Below are positions 33,095 to 41,861 of a stretch of DNA of 64,000 nucleotides, piece by piece. This stretch comes from [Clostridium] aminophilum (GTDB lineage: Bacteria; Bacillota; Clostridia; Lachnospirales; Lachnospiraceae), in NCBI RefSeq assembly GCF_900101295.1, contig NZ_FOIL01000008.1, forward strand, positions 1 through 64,000. Reading direction: 5' to 3'. Under the pieces are notes generated by a model that worked only from the letters and a program-made list of their open reading frames with translations, had not been told where the DNA came from and ran no database searches. The position numbers and the translations under genes are program-made. Position 1 is the stretch's first letter. Every line of letters begins with the position of its first letter.

Positions 33095-34471
33095 ATGAAG
33101 AGACAAATCTATTCTGAAGGCAGCAACTTTGCGGATGCGCAAAGCACCGCGGATGTTTGTCCACCCGTAAGGGCCGAAAAGCAGCATAGTCCGGTAGACC
33201 TCAATCAATTTGACATTGTGCATTTGTTCGGCAAAGAAAAGCTGGAAGACATCCAGAGAACTATTTCGAAAGTGACGGGACTGGCATTCGTTACGGTGGA
33301 TTTTAAGGGGGAACCCGTAACGGAAGCCACGTATTTTTCCAAGTTCTGCTGGTGTATGCGGAAGAATCCGATCACCGAGCAGATCTGCTGGTCGTCGGAC
33401 GCGTACGGAGCCGTTCAGGGAACGATCCGGAAGAAACCGAGCGTGTATTTTTGCCCGTGCGGACTTCTGGAGGTCGCGATTCCGCTGATCGTCCGGGGAC
33501 ATTACCTCGGCGGGTTTATCGGCGGGCAGGTTGTCTGTCATGACGCCCCCGAGGGTGTCGTTCATCTGGATAAGATTCTGATGCGGCCGGATATTCAGCA
33601 GGAAGCCAACATCGATTACGAACTGCAGGATGAGATGACAAAACTCACCTATGACCAGTTCATCAATGTGGTCGATCTGGCGGCGATGATTATCAACCAG
33701 CTGACGGAGAGTGAGCTGGCGAAGTTTGAAAAGAGCAGGGATGAGAAACGGGACATCGAGGAACTGGAGCGCGAAATCGATGAACTCCGTTATCAGAACA
33801 AGCTGAAGAGTCTTGAAATCTCAAGCATGAATTATGCGAGACATCCGCAGTTTATCATCAACACAATGACTTCCATCGCGAACCTGGCGATTGTGGAGGG
33901 GGCGGAAGAAACCAGTGAGGCGGCGATCAAGTTTTCCGAGTATATGAAGTCGCTGTATCTGGACCGGAGTGATTTCTGGACGATGGAGAAGGAGCTGGAC
34001 AACGTCGAGCTTTACCTGGAGATTCAGAAGATCCGCATGGGCGACCGGCTGAATTATTCCATCGAACTTCCGGGAAACATGAGAATGCAGCGCATTCCGT
34101 CCAACACGCTTCCTGTTTTTGTGGAGCAGGCGATCATTCACGGCGTCGGTCTGAAAGAAGAAGGCGGAACCGTTCTGGTCCGTGTCGGCACAGACGGCGA
34201 GGATGTGGTCATCTATGTCGAGGACGACGGCCCAGGTTACACGAATGAACAGTTCGAGGAAATCTACGGGCGGCTGGACAATAACGACAGCTGCGGCGTA
34301 TCCCAGAGTGTGGAAGTGATGAGCCGGCGTATGAGGATTCTCTTCGGCAGAGAATATGATGTGACGACGGAAGTGACAGAAGGAACAGGCCGAAGGGTTT
34401 GTATCCGGTATCCGAAGTATCTGGATGAAGGGGTCAGACAAAATGTATCGAATCCTAATCGTAGACGATGA
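33095..34471 (+). CDS. PocR-domain sensor kinase with degenerate catalytic motifs
   Basis: A 458-residue cytosolic sensor. Residues ~35-215 match the PocR ligand domain, which in Pdu systems is linked to sensing of the diol; it includes Cys-rich CWCMRKNP and YFCPCGLLEVAIPL. A coiled coil (225-245) leads to a LytS-type kinase core. The phospho-acceptor motif, normally NPHFLxNTL, reads HPQFIINTM, so the usual His is Gln252 (His250 lies two residues earlier). The N-box VENAIKHG is VEQAIIHG (Gln345). The glycine loop EDDGPGY is kept. Kinase activity is doubtful. It overlaps the response regulator gene. Confidence 0.85.
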   Translation: MKRQIYSEGSNFADAQSTADVCPPVRAEKQHSPVDLNQFDIVHLFGKEKLEDIQRTISKVTGLAFVTVDFKGEPVTEATYFSKFCWCMRKNPITEQICWSSDAYGAVQGTIRKKPSVYFCPCGLLEVAIPLIVRGHYLGGFIGGQVVCHDAPEGVVHLDKILMRPDIQQEANIDYELQDEMTKLTYDQFINVVDLAAMIINQLTESELAKFEKSRDEKRDIEELEREIDELRYQNKLKSLEISSMNYARHPQFIINTMTSIANLAIVEGAEETSEAAIKFSEYMKSLYLDRSDFWTMEKELDNVELYLEIQKIRMGDRLNYSIELPGNMRMQRIPSNTLPVFVEQAIIHGVGLKEEGGTVLVRVGTDGEDVVIYVEDDGPGYTNEQFEEIYGRLDNNDSCGVSQSVEVMSRRMRILFGREYDVTTEVTEGTGRRVCIRYPKYLDEGVRQNVSNPNRRR

Positions 34472-35447
34472 CCGCATCATGCGCGAGGCATTTAAGGTCA
34501 TGATCGGGAAAATAGACGGATTTGAAGTCTGCGCGGAGGCGGTCACCGGCCAGCAGGGAGTGGACTTTTACTGCCGTTATAAGCCGGATATTGTCTTTAT
34601 GGATATCTTTATGCCGGGGATGAACGGAATTGACGCGATCCGCGAGATCCGGAAGATGGATCCGGATGTGGTCATTTACATTTTTTCCGCCTATTCCAAT
34701 TTTGAACTCGCCAAGGAAGCCGTACAGCTTCAGGTCCGGGAATATGTGATGAAACTGGTGACGTTCCAGACACTGAAACGGATTCTGATGACGTATAAGA
34801 CCGATCGTGAGGGAGATGCGAATTACTATCTGAATCAGATTCAGGAGATGGTCGCGGAGAAAGATTTCCGGAAGATGTACTACAGCATCGGAGATGTGGT
34901 GGCGCAGATCTACCGCCAGTACGGCGAGGATCCGGGAAAACTGAAAGAGATCTTCGGATACATCGGACATCGGCTGATCTCGTCCGTCAATATGGATGAG
35001 ACGGAAATGCCGGATGTGAAAAAGCTGTTTCCGATCAATACCGAGTTTCTGACCGAGAAGGTCGTCGGCGAAATGTGGCTGTTCCGGGTCATCAATTATG
35101 TGTTCGGACAGAACAGCGTCCAGCGCTATCCGGTGCTGCAGAGCGTGTTTGATTTTATCGAGGCCAACATTTACTCCGAGATCGGTCTGGAGAAAATCAC
35201 CGAAGAGTGCGCGATCAGTCAGGGTTATCTCAGCCGGATCTTCAAGAGCCAGTTTCAGGTGAGTGTGATGGAATATCTTCACATGAGGAAGATTCACATC
35301 GCAAAGAATTATTTCTTCTTTACCAATTCAAGCATCGCGGAGGTGGCGGAGCGTCTCGGATACAGCGAGAGCAGTTACTTCAGCAAGGTGTTCAAGAAGT
35401 ATGAACACAAAACCATTCAGCAATACAGAAAATCTATATTTGCGTGA
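34443..35447 (+). CDS. Response regulator with AraC-type DNA-binding domain
   Basis: A 334-residue protein. The receiver domain has the acidic pocket DDD at 8-10 and phospho-acceptor Asp54 in FMDIFMPGMNG; the conserved KP reads KL (YVMKLV). The C-terminal ~100 residues are an AraC helix-turn-helix pair (ISQGYLSRIFKSQFQVS, then YSESSYFSKVFKKY). The ATG at 34443, with AAGGGG upstream, is preferred to one at 34425. It overlaps the sensor gene by 29 bases and is the obvious activator of this locus. Confidence 0.9.
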   Translation: MYRILIVDDDRIMREAFKVMIGKIDGFEVCAEAVTGQQGVDFYCRYKPDIVFMDIFMPGMNGIDAIREIRKMDPDVVIYIFSAYSNFELAKEAVQLQVREYVMKLVTFQTLKRILMTYKTDREGDANYYLNQIQEMVAEKDFRKMYYSIGDVVAQIYRQYGEDPGKLKEIFGYIGHRLISSVNMDETEMPDVKKLFPINTEFLTEKVVGEMWLFRVINYVFGQNSVQRYPVLQSVFDFIEANIYSEIGLEKITEECAISQGYLSRIFKSQFQVSVMEYLHMRKIHIAKNYFFFTNSSIAEVAERLGYSESSYFSKVFKKYEHKTIQQYRKSIFA

Positions 35448-35738
35448 GCGCATCTCCAGCGCAGAAGGGTGAAGAACCCGGAACGCCAAATCCAACCGTT
35501 GACAATCAGGCGGAACATGCCCCTTGTTCCTGAAAAAACGAGCTTAGAGCATCAAGGGGCATTTTATAAATTAAGAAACTTAAAAATAAAAGAAAATTAT
35601 TCTATAAATAGAATAAAAATATAAGAAAAATACTTTTGACGGTAAACGATTAGAGATCAGAGATTAACAGTCAGCGATTGACGGTCAGTCATTGGCAGTC
35701 CGTCAGGAGAAACGACAGATAATAAGAGGGGTGAGACG
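35448..35738 (+). other. Gap between regulator and metK with hairpin and short repeats
   Basis: Contains a hairpin (ATGCCCCTTG...CAAGGGGCATTTTAT, 35517-35566, loop about 26 bases) that may be a weak terminator. Then comes a very AT-rich stretch (35570-35635, likely promoter) and three loose repeats of CAGTCAGCGATTGACGGTCAGT-like sequence at 35668-35702. A promoter here would separate expression of the metK-pduT half. Confidence 0.45.
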
Positions 35739-36941
35739 ATGACAACACATTATGTGACTTCCGAGTCGGTGACCGAGGGACATCCGGATAAGCTGTGCGA
35801 CCAGATCTCGGATGCCATCCTCGATGCCTGCCTGGCGCAGGATCCGCGATCACACGTGGCGGTGGAGACGATGGCGTCGAAGAATACGGTGATGATTGCC
35901 GGAGAGATCACGACGAAAGCCCGGATCGATGCCGAGGCGATCGCCCGGGAGGTGATGCGGGAGATCGGATATACTTCGCAGGAAGCCGGAATCGACGCGG
36001 ACCGGTGTCTGGTTCTGACCAACCTCAATGTACAGTCTGCGGACATCGCGATGGGCGTAAACCGGTCGGCGGACGGAATGGAAGTGATCGGCGGCGGAGA
36101 TCAGGGAATCATGTACGGATATGCCGTCCGGGAGACCGCTCATCTTATGCCGAAGACGATCGAGCTGGCCCACGGTCTGGTGCGTCGGCTGGCGGAGGTC
36201 CGGAAGGACGGAACCGTCCCGGGTCTTTACCCGGACGGGAAAGCGCAGGTCACGATGTCGTATGCGGAGGACGGGACACCGGTATCCGTGGAGAGTGTGG
36301 TCGTCTCCGCACAGCATGAGGAAGGCGTAAACCCGCAGAATCTGAGGGAAGCCCTGATCCGGAAAGTCATTCTTCCGGTGATTCCGGAGGCGGAGCTTCT
36401 TCCGCCGGAAAAGATCTTCATCAATCCGACGGGCCGGTTTGTCATCGGCGGACCGATGGGAGACACGGGGCTCACCGGACGGAAGATCATGGTCGATACC
36501 TACGGCGGCATCGGAAAACACGGCGGCGGCGCGTTTTCCGGGAAGGATCCGAGCAAGGTTGACCGGTCAGCCGCGTACATGGCCCGGTATGCCGCAAAGA
36601 ATATTGTGGCGGCGGGACTGGCCGAACGGTGTGAAGTCGCGATCGCCTATGTGATCGGGCAGATCCGGCCGGAGGCGGTGACGGTGGAGACATTCGGAAC
36701 CGAGCATCTGGACCGCCGGATCATCGAGAACATCGTGACGGAGGTATTTGACTTCTCTGTCGCGGGGATGATCCGAAAACTGGATCTGAGAAGACCGCAG
36801 TACCGGAAGACCGCGGCGTACGGACATTTCGGCCGGTCGGAGGAATTCGGCTGGGAGAAGACGGACCTCGCGGAAGTGCTTCGGAGAAAGGCACTGGGAG
36901 AGTTGTATGGGGGATTTCTTCGGAAAGGAGTACAGAAGTAA
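35739..36941 (+). CDS. metK: S-adenosylmethionine synthetase inside the microcompartment locus
   Basis: A 400-residue methionine adenosyltransferase that makes SAM from ATP and methionine. Diagnostic sequences are ESVTEGHPDKLCDQISDAI near residue 8, GGGDQGIMYGYA near 116, GRFVIGGPMGDTGLTGRKI near 230 and GGGAFSGKDPSKVDRSA near 262. The product is the co-substrate of the glycyl-radical activase, which explains its place between the regulators and pduL. A housekeeping copy probably exists elsewhere. The next gene starts one base after its stop codon. Confidence 0.96.
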   Translation: MTTHYVTSESVTEGHPDKLCDQISDAILDACLAQDPRSHVAVETMASKNTVMIAGEITTKARIDAEAIAREVMREIGYTSQEAGIDADRCLVLTNLNVQSADIAMGVNRSADGMEVIGGGDQGIMYGYAVRETAHLMPKTIELAHGLVRRLAEVRKDGTVPGLYPDGKAQVTMSYAEDGTPVSVESVVVSAQHEEGVNPQNLREALIRKVILPVIPEAELLPPEKIFINPTGRFVIGGPMGDTGLTGRKIMVDTYGGIGKHGGGAFSGKDPSKVDRSAAYMARYAAKNIVAAGLAERCEVAIAYVIGQIRPEAVTVETFGTEHLDRRIIENIVTEVFDFSVAGMIRKLDLRRPQYRKTAAYGHFGRSEEFGWEKTDLAEVLRRKALGELYGGFLRKGVQK

Positions 36942-36942
36942 C

Positions 36943-37596
36943 ATGGAAAAGGATCTCGCAAATCAGGAACAGCTGATCTCCAGGGTTGTGGAAAAAGTCA
37001 TGGAGCAGCTGAAATATTATGACCGGTTTAAGATTCCCATCGGTGTCTCAAACCGACACGTACATGTATCCAGAGAAGATCTGGATGTCCTCTACGGAAA
37101 AGGGTATGAGCTGACGAAAAAATCGGATCTCGGACAGCCGGGACAGTTTGCGGCGGAAGAGACCGTGACGGTCCGCGGGCCGAAGGGCGAATTTAAGGGC
37201 GTGAGAATTCTCGGACCGATCCGTCCGGAAAGTCAGGTGGAGATCTCGCTGGCCGACGGCTTCAAGCTCGGCGTCCGGGCGCCAATCACGGAGTCCGGTC
37301 ATCTCGACGGGACACCGGGGCTGACGCTGATCGGACCGAAGGGCACCGTGGAGATGCCGCAGGGAACGATCGTGGCGCTCCGCCACATTCACATGACACC
37401 GGCGGATGCGGAGCGAATGGGCGTCAAAGACAAGGACATTGTGGATGTGGAAACCTTCGGTGAGAGAGAAGGCGTTCTGGGCAATGTTCTGGTCCGGGTT
37501 TCCGACAAATTTGCGCTGGAAATGCATGTGGACATGGACGAGGCGAACGCCTGCTCGCTGAAAAACAAAGACTACGTGGTGATTGCGAAGAGATAA
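36943..37596 (+). CDS. pduL: PduL phosphate propanoyltransferase
   Basis: A 217-residue PduL-type phosphotransacylase that turns propionyl-CoA plus phosphate into propionyl-phosphate and recycles CoA inside the compartment. Zinc ligands are visible: SNRHVHVS near residue 37, RHIHMTPADA near 148 and EMHVDMDEANA near 196. The first 20 residues form the expected targeting helix (NQEQLISRVVEKVMEQLKYY). The ATG at 36943 follows AAAGGAG and starts one base after the metK stop. Confidence 0.95.
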   Translation: MEKDLANQEQLISRVVEKVMEQLKYYDRFKIPIGVSNRHVHVSREDLDVLYGKGYELTKKSDLGQPGQFAAEETVTVRGPKGEFKGVRILGPIRPESQVEISLADGFKLGVRAPITESGHLDGTPGLTLIGPKGTVEMPQGTIVALRHIHMTPADAERMGVKDKDIVDVETFGEREGVLGNVLVRVSDKFALEMHVDMDEANACSLKNKDYVVIAKR

Positions 37597-37611
37597 TGAG
37601 GGGCTGAGAGA

Positions 37612-38463
37612 GTGATTATACAAAAAGGTGTTCTGGATTCATTCGCCGCGCTGGTGGAAGAGGAGACCGGGAATTTATCCGACGGCGGGCTGAAAACCGG
37701 CGTGGACCTCGGAACCGCGAATATCGTTCTCGCGGTGGTGAACGGGGACAATGAACCGGTAGCCGGCGCGACATTTCCTTCCTCGGTCGTGAAGGACGGC
37801 ATCGTGGTGGATTACATGGGGGCAATCCGGATTGTCCGTAATCTGAAAGCGAAGGTGGAAGCGGTCATCGGAAGAGAACTGACCGAAGCGTCCTGCGCTA
37901 TTCCGCCGGGAGTAGAGTCCGGCAGTGTGAAAGCCATCTCCAATGTGGTCGAGGGCGCGGGATTTGACGTGGTCAATATCGTCGATGAGCCGACGGCAGC
38001 CGCGTCGGTTCTCGGGATCACGGACGGCGCGGTCGTCGATGTCGGCGGCGGTACGACGGGGATCAGCATTCTGAAAGACGGGAAGGTCATCTACACCGCA
38101 GACGAGCCCACCGGCGGAACGCATATGACACTGGTCATCGCCGGCTACTACGGCGTGTCCATCGAGGAAGCGGAAGCGATGAAGAAAGATCCGGCGCGGG
38201 AAGCGGACATTTTCCCGATTGTAAAACCGGTCATCCAGAAGATGGCTTCCATCGTGAAGCGGTTCCTCACGGGCTATGAGGTGCCGGCGGTCTATGTGGT
38301 CGGCGGCGCGTGCAGCTTCCGCGAGTTCACCGACGTGTTTGAAAAGGAACTCGGCATTCAGACGATCAAGTCCAATCAGCCGCTTCTGGTAACGCCGTTG
38401 GGAATTGCCATGAACAGCGTGCGGAACGAGGAGAATATCCAAAAATACAGAGGAAGGATGTAG
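37612..38463 (+). CDS. eutJ: EutJ-like actin/Hsp70-fold chaperone
   Basis: A 283-residue EutJ-family protein with an actin/Hsp70-type ATPase fold: phosphate-1 GVDLGTANIVLAVV near residue 29, phosphate-2 VVDVGGGTTGISI near 140 and the adenosine motif VYVVGGACSF near 225. It is proposed to help enzymes of ethanolamine- and propanediol-type compartments; its client is not proven. The start is a GTG at 37612, 15 bases after pduL, with GAGGGG upstream. Confidence 0.88.
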   Translation: MIIQKGVLDSFAALVEEETGNLSDGGLKTGVDLGTANIVLAVVNGDNEPVAGATFPSSVVKDGIVVDYMGAIRIVRNLKAKVEAVIGRELTEASCAIPPGVESGSVKAISNVVEGAGFDVVNIVDEPTAAASVLGITDGAVVDVGGGTTGISILKDGKVIYTADEPTGGTHMTLVIAGYYGVSIEEAEAMKKDPAREADIFPIVKPVIQKMASIVKRFLTGYEVPAVYVVGGACSFREFTDVFEKELGIQTIKSNQPLLVTPLGIAMNSVRNEENIQKYRGRM

Positions 38464-38478
38464 AAAGGGGTTTTTAAC

Positions 38479-39903
38479 ATGGAAATCGATGTAAATGTAA
38501 TTGAGAAAATGGTACGGAAGGCAGTTGCGGAGGTGACGGCGGAGTCCGCACCGAAGGCGTGCTGCGCTGCTCCGGAAAAGCAGGGAAACTACGGCATCTT
38601 TGAGACGATGAACGATGCCATCGAGGCATCGGCGGCAGCACAGAAAAAGCTTCTGTTCTCGAAGATGGAAGAACGCCAGAAATACTGCGACGCGATCCGT
38701 GCCGCGGTGCTCGACAAGCAGAATATGGAGATGATCTCCATGCTTTCCGTTGAGGAGACCGGAATCGGCCGGTATGAGCACAAGCTCATCAAAAACCGTC
38801 TGGCAGCGGTGAAGACGCCGGGAACCGAAGATCTGATCACGGAAGCCATCACCGGAGACCACGGCCTGACTCTGATCGAGTACTGCCCGTTCGGCGTCAT
38901 CGGTGCCATCACGCCGACCACCAATCCGACCGAGACCATCATCTGCAATTCGATTTCCATGATCGCAGGCGGCAACACCGTTGTCTTCAGCCCGCATCCG
39001 AGAGCGACCAAGGTGTCTCACCTTCTCGTCAATATTCTGAACAAGGCGCTGGAGGCAGCCGGCGCGCCGGCCAATCTGATCACGACTGTCCGGGAGCCGT
39101 CCATTGAGAATACCAACATCATGTGTGAACATCCGAAAGTCAGAATGCTGGTAGCAACCGGCGGTCCGGCCATCGTCCGGAAAGTTATGTCCACCGGAAA
39201 GAAAGCCATCGGCGCCGGAGCAGGAAATCCGCCGGTAGTAGTCGATGAGACCGCGGACATCGAGAAGGCGGCAAAGGATATTGTGGACGGATGCTCCTTT
39301 GACAACAACGTTCCGTGCATCGCGGAAAAAGAAGTCTTTGCCGTGGATTCCATCACCGATTACCTGATTCACTGCATGAAGCAGAACGGCGCGTACGAGA
39401 TCACAGACCGCGATCTCATCGAGCGTCTGGACGCGCTTGTCACCAATGAAAAGGGTAAGCCGAAGGTAGAATTTGTCGGAAAGAGCGCAAAGTACATTCT
39501 GGATAAGCTCGGCATCACTGTCGGGGATGATATCCGTGTCATCATCATGGAGACAAAGAAGGACCATCACCTTGTCACCGAGGAGATGATGATGCCGATC
39601 CTTCCGATCGTCCGCTGCAGGGATGTGGATGAGGCGATTGACGAGGCGTATATCGCCGAACACGGAAACCGCCATACGGCGATGATGCACTCGAAGAATG
39701 TCGACAAGCTGACCAGAATGGCAAAACTTCTGGAGACCACCATTTTCGTAAAGAATAACCCGTCTTATGCCGGAATCGGTGTCGGCGGCGAAGGACATAC
39801 GACATTTACCATCGCCGGACCGACCGGCGAAGGCCTGACCAGTGCCCGCTCCTTCTGCCGAAAGAGAAGATGTGTGCTGTCCGATGCGCTTCATATCCGT
39901 TAA
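38479..39903 (+). CDS. pduP: CoA-acylating aldehyde dehydrogenase, PduP-like
   Basis: A 474-residue enzyme oxidising the compartment's aldehyde to acyl-CoA with NAD+. The catalytic Cys280 lies in NNVPCIAEKE, the Asn-bearing ITPTTNPTETI is near 142, and GAGAGNPPVVVDE is near 246. Residues 1-25 form the amphipathic targeting helix (DVNVIEKMVRKAVAEV), followed by a Cys/Ala linker. It is the catalytically complete partner of the Cys-less copy at 30596. It starts 15 bases after eutJ. Confidence 0.95.
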   Translation: MEIDVNVIEKMVRKAVAEVTAESAPKACCAAPEKQGNYGIFETMNDAIEASAAAQKKLLFSKMEERQKYCDAIRAAVLDKQNMEMISMLSVEETGIGRYEHKLIKNRLAAVKTPGTEDLITEAITGDHGLTLIEYCPFGVIGAITPTTNPTETIICNSISMIAGGNTVVFSPHPRATKVSHLLVNILNKALEAAGAPANLITTVREPSIENTNIMCEHPKVRMLVATGGPAIVRKVMSTGKKAIGAGAGNPPVVVDETADIEKAAKDIVDGCSFDNNVPCIAEKEVFAVDSITDYLIHCMKQNGAYEITDRDLIERLDALVTNEKGKPKVEFVGKSAKYILDKLGITVGDDIRVIIMETKKDHHLVTEEMMMPILPIVRCRDVDEAIDEAYIAEHGNRHTAMMHSKNVDKLTRMAKLLETTIFVKNNPSYAGIGVGGEGHTTFTIAGPTGEGLTSARSFCRKRRCVLSDALHIR

Positions 39904-39931
39904 TTGTGTTTGATCAGAACCGGAGATTGTT

Positions 39932-41281
39932 ATGGACTTATTAGAGAAAATCATGGCAGCCGGAATCGTCGGGTGCGGAGGCGCAGGCTTTCCGACGCAC
40001 GCGAAATTAAACTGCACGGTAGAGTACCTGATCGTGAACGCGGCGGAGTGCGAACCACTCCTGCGGACCGACCGGTATCTGATGCTGAACCGGGCTCCGG
40101 AAATTGTCTCCGCGATGGAACTCGTCGCGGAGACCGTAAAGGCCCGGAAGCTATATATCGCGCTCAAGGAGACTTATACGGATGAGATCGCGTCCCTGAA
40201 CGCGGCGATTGCGGCAAAAAACAGCAGAGTGGAGATCTTTCCGCTGAAGAATTTCTATCCGGCGGGAGACGAGCAGATCATGGTGCTGGAGGTGACGGGA
40301 AGAACGGTTCCGCCCAGCGGCATTCCGCTGGATGTGGGAGCGGTTGTCTCGAATACAGCGACGATGTGCGGGATCTATGACGCGTCCCGGGACATCCCGT
40401 TTACGGACAAATATCTGACGGTGACCGGCGCGGTGGCTCATCCGACGATTGTGAAAGCCCCGCTCGGAACCCCGTTCCGCGAGTGCATCGAACAGGCGGG
40501 AGGAGCTCTGACCGGCGACTATCACATTCTCGCCGGCGGCCCGCTGATGGGAAAACTCTACCGGAAGGAAGACCTCGATCAGTACTATGTGACAAAGACC
40601 ACGTCCGGCATTGTGGTTGTTCCGGATGAGGCAAAACTTGTGGAGATGCGGCAGACACCGCTTCACACGATTCTCCGGCGCGCCAAGAGCGCCTGTATCC
40701 AGTGTCAGACCTGCACCGGCATGTGCCCGAGATATCTGAGCGGGCATCCGCTGGCCCCGCACAAGATCATGCGGAAGCTGGCGTACGCCGGGGATGTGAA
40801 GGAGATACTGGAAGACGCGGATGTGAGGGAAGCGATGACCTGTTCGGAATGCGGCGTCTGTGAGGCATATGCATGTCCGATGGGCCTTGCACCCCGTCAG
40901 GTGAATGTCTTTGTCAAGAAAGCGCTCCGGGAGAGCGGATTCCGGTACCGGAAAGAGATGGAAAAACCGTTCCGGAAGAGAGAGGAACGAGAGTACCGCA
41001 GGATTCCGTCGTATCGGATCGCCGCCCGTCTCGGGGTGGAAAAGTATTATCATTACACGATCCGTGATCTGTGCGAAATGCAGCCGGAAGAAGTTCACAT
41101 TTCCCTGCAGCAGCACATCGGCGCGCCGTCGGTGGCTGTCGTTTCCGCCGGTGATCTCGTGGAGAAGGGGGACCGGATCGGAGCGATTCCGGAGAAGAGT
41201 CTCGGTGCGAACATTCACGCAAGTATCCGCGGCCGTGTCGTGTCCGTCGATGAACATACGGTTGTGATCCGAAGAGAATAA
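39932..41281 (+). CDS. pduS: PduS/RnfC-like flavin-iron-sulfur electron-transfer protein
   Basis: A 449-residue RnfC-family protein. The N-terminal GIVGCGGAGFPTHAKL and NAAECEPLL bind FMN/NADH; two 4Fe-4S motifs are near residues 253 (CIQCQTCTGMCP) and 309 (CSECGVCEAYACP); the C-terminus is a sandwich-hybrid domain. In B12-type Pdu operons PduS reduces cobalamin, but this locus has no B12 enzyme. It more likely carries electrons from NADH to the activase or through the PduT shell cluster (inference). Confidence 0.9.
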   Translation: MDLLEKIMAAGIVGCGGAGFPTHAKLNCTVEYLIVNAAECEPLLRTDRYLMLNRAPEIVSAMELVAETVKARKLYIALKETYTDEIASLNAAIAAKNSRVEIFPLKNFYPAGDEQIMVLEVTGRTVPPSGIPLDVGAVVSNTATMCGIYDASRDIPFTDKYLTVTGAVAHPTIVKAPLGTPFRECIEQAGGALTGDYHILAGGPLMGKLYRKEDLDQYYVTKTTSGIVVVPDEAKLVEMRQTPLHTILRRAKSACIQCQTCTGMCPRYLSGHPLAPHKIMRKLAYAGDVKEILEDADVREAMTCSECGVCEAYACPMGLAPRQVNVFVKKALRESGFRYRKEMEKPFRKREEREYRRIPSYRIAARLGVEKYYHYTIRDLCEMQPEEVHISLQQHIGAPSVAVVSAGDLVEKGDRIGAIPEKSLGANIHASIRGRVVSVDEHTVVIRRE

Positions 41282-41293
41282 GGGGCATATACT

Positions 41294-41839
41294 ATGATAT
41301 CAATCGGTTTTCTTGAAAGTAACAGTATTGCCAGAGGGGTTGAGGCGGCGGATGCGATGCTGAAAGCGGCCGAGGTTCGTCTTGTCACCGCAAAGCCGAG
41401 CTGCCCCGGCAAGTACCATATTATGATCTGCGGCGAGGTGTCCGCAGTAGAGTCCGCGATGGCGGCGGGAAAAGAACGGACGGGCGGATCCCTGATCGAC
41501 GATCTGATCATCCCGAGAGTTCACCCGCAGGTGATCGAAGCCATCCATATGTCGGTGATGCCGGAGCGCATCCGGGCGATCGGTGTCATGGAGTATTATT
41601 CCGTGGTGCAGGCAGTGATCGGCGCGGATGCGGCAGTAAAAGCCGCGGGCGTAACACTTCTGGAAGTGCGGCTCGGCACCGGAATCGGCGGAAAGTCGTT
41701 TGTCACGCTGACCGGCGATGTATCCGCAGTGGAAGCCAGTGTACAGGCCGGAACCAGGGAGGCGGCCGAGAACGGTCTTCTGATCAGTAAGATCGTGATC
41801 CCGCATCCCCATCCGGATCTGATTCCAACTTTATTATAG
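41294..41839 (+). CDS. pduT: PduT-like Fe-S tandem BMC shell protein
   Basis: A 181-residue shell protein with two BMC domains in tandem. In Salmonella PduT a pore Cys (Cys38) from each of three subunits holds a 4Fe-4S cluster at the trimer centre. Here Cys37 in KPSCPGKY is in the same place, so the cluster is expected and would pass electrons across the shell. It follows pduS by 12 bases, matching the known PduS-PduT interaction. It ends the operon, just before a strong terminator. Confidence 0.93.
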   Translation: MISIGFLESNSIARGVEAADAMLKAAEVRLVTAKPSCPGKYHIMICGEVSAVESAMAAGKERTGGSLIDDLIIPRVHPQVIEAIHMSVMPERIRAIGVMEYYSVVQAVIGADAAVKAAGVTLLEVRLGTGIGGKSFVTLTGDVSAVEASVQAGTREAAENGLLISKIVIPHPHPDLIPTLL

Positions 41840-41861
41840 TTTTTCACTTTAGACTGATGCG

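Noticed and set aside
33072-37625. GGGCTGAGAGAGTG at about 33073 and 37601, recalling the CUGAGA of TPP riboswitches
   Set aside because: The rest of the TPP fold, notably the CCUGAUCUGG element and paired stems, is missing, and the second copy contains the GTG start of eutJ.
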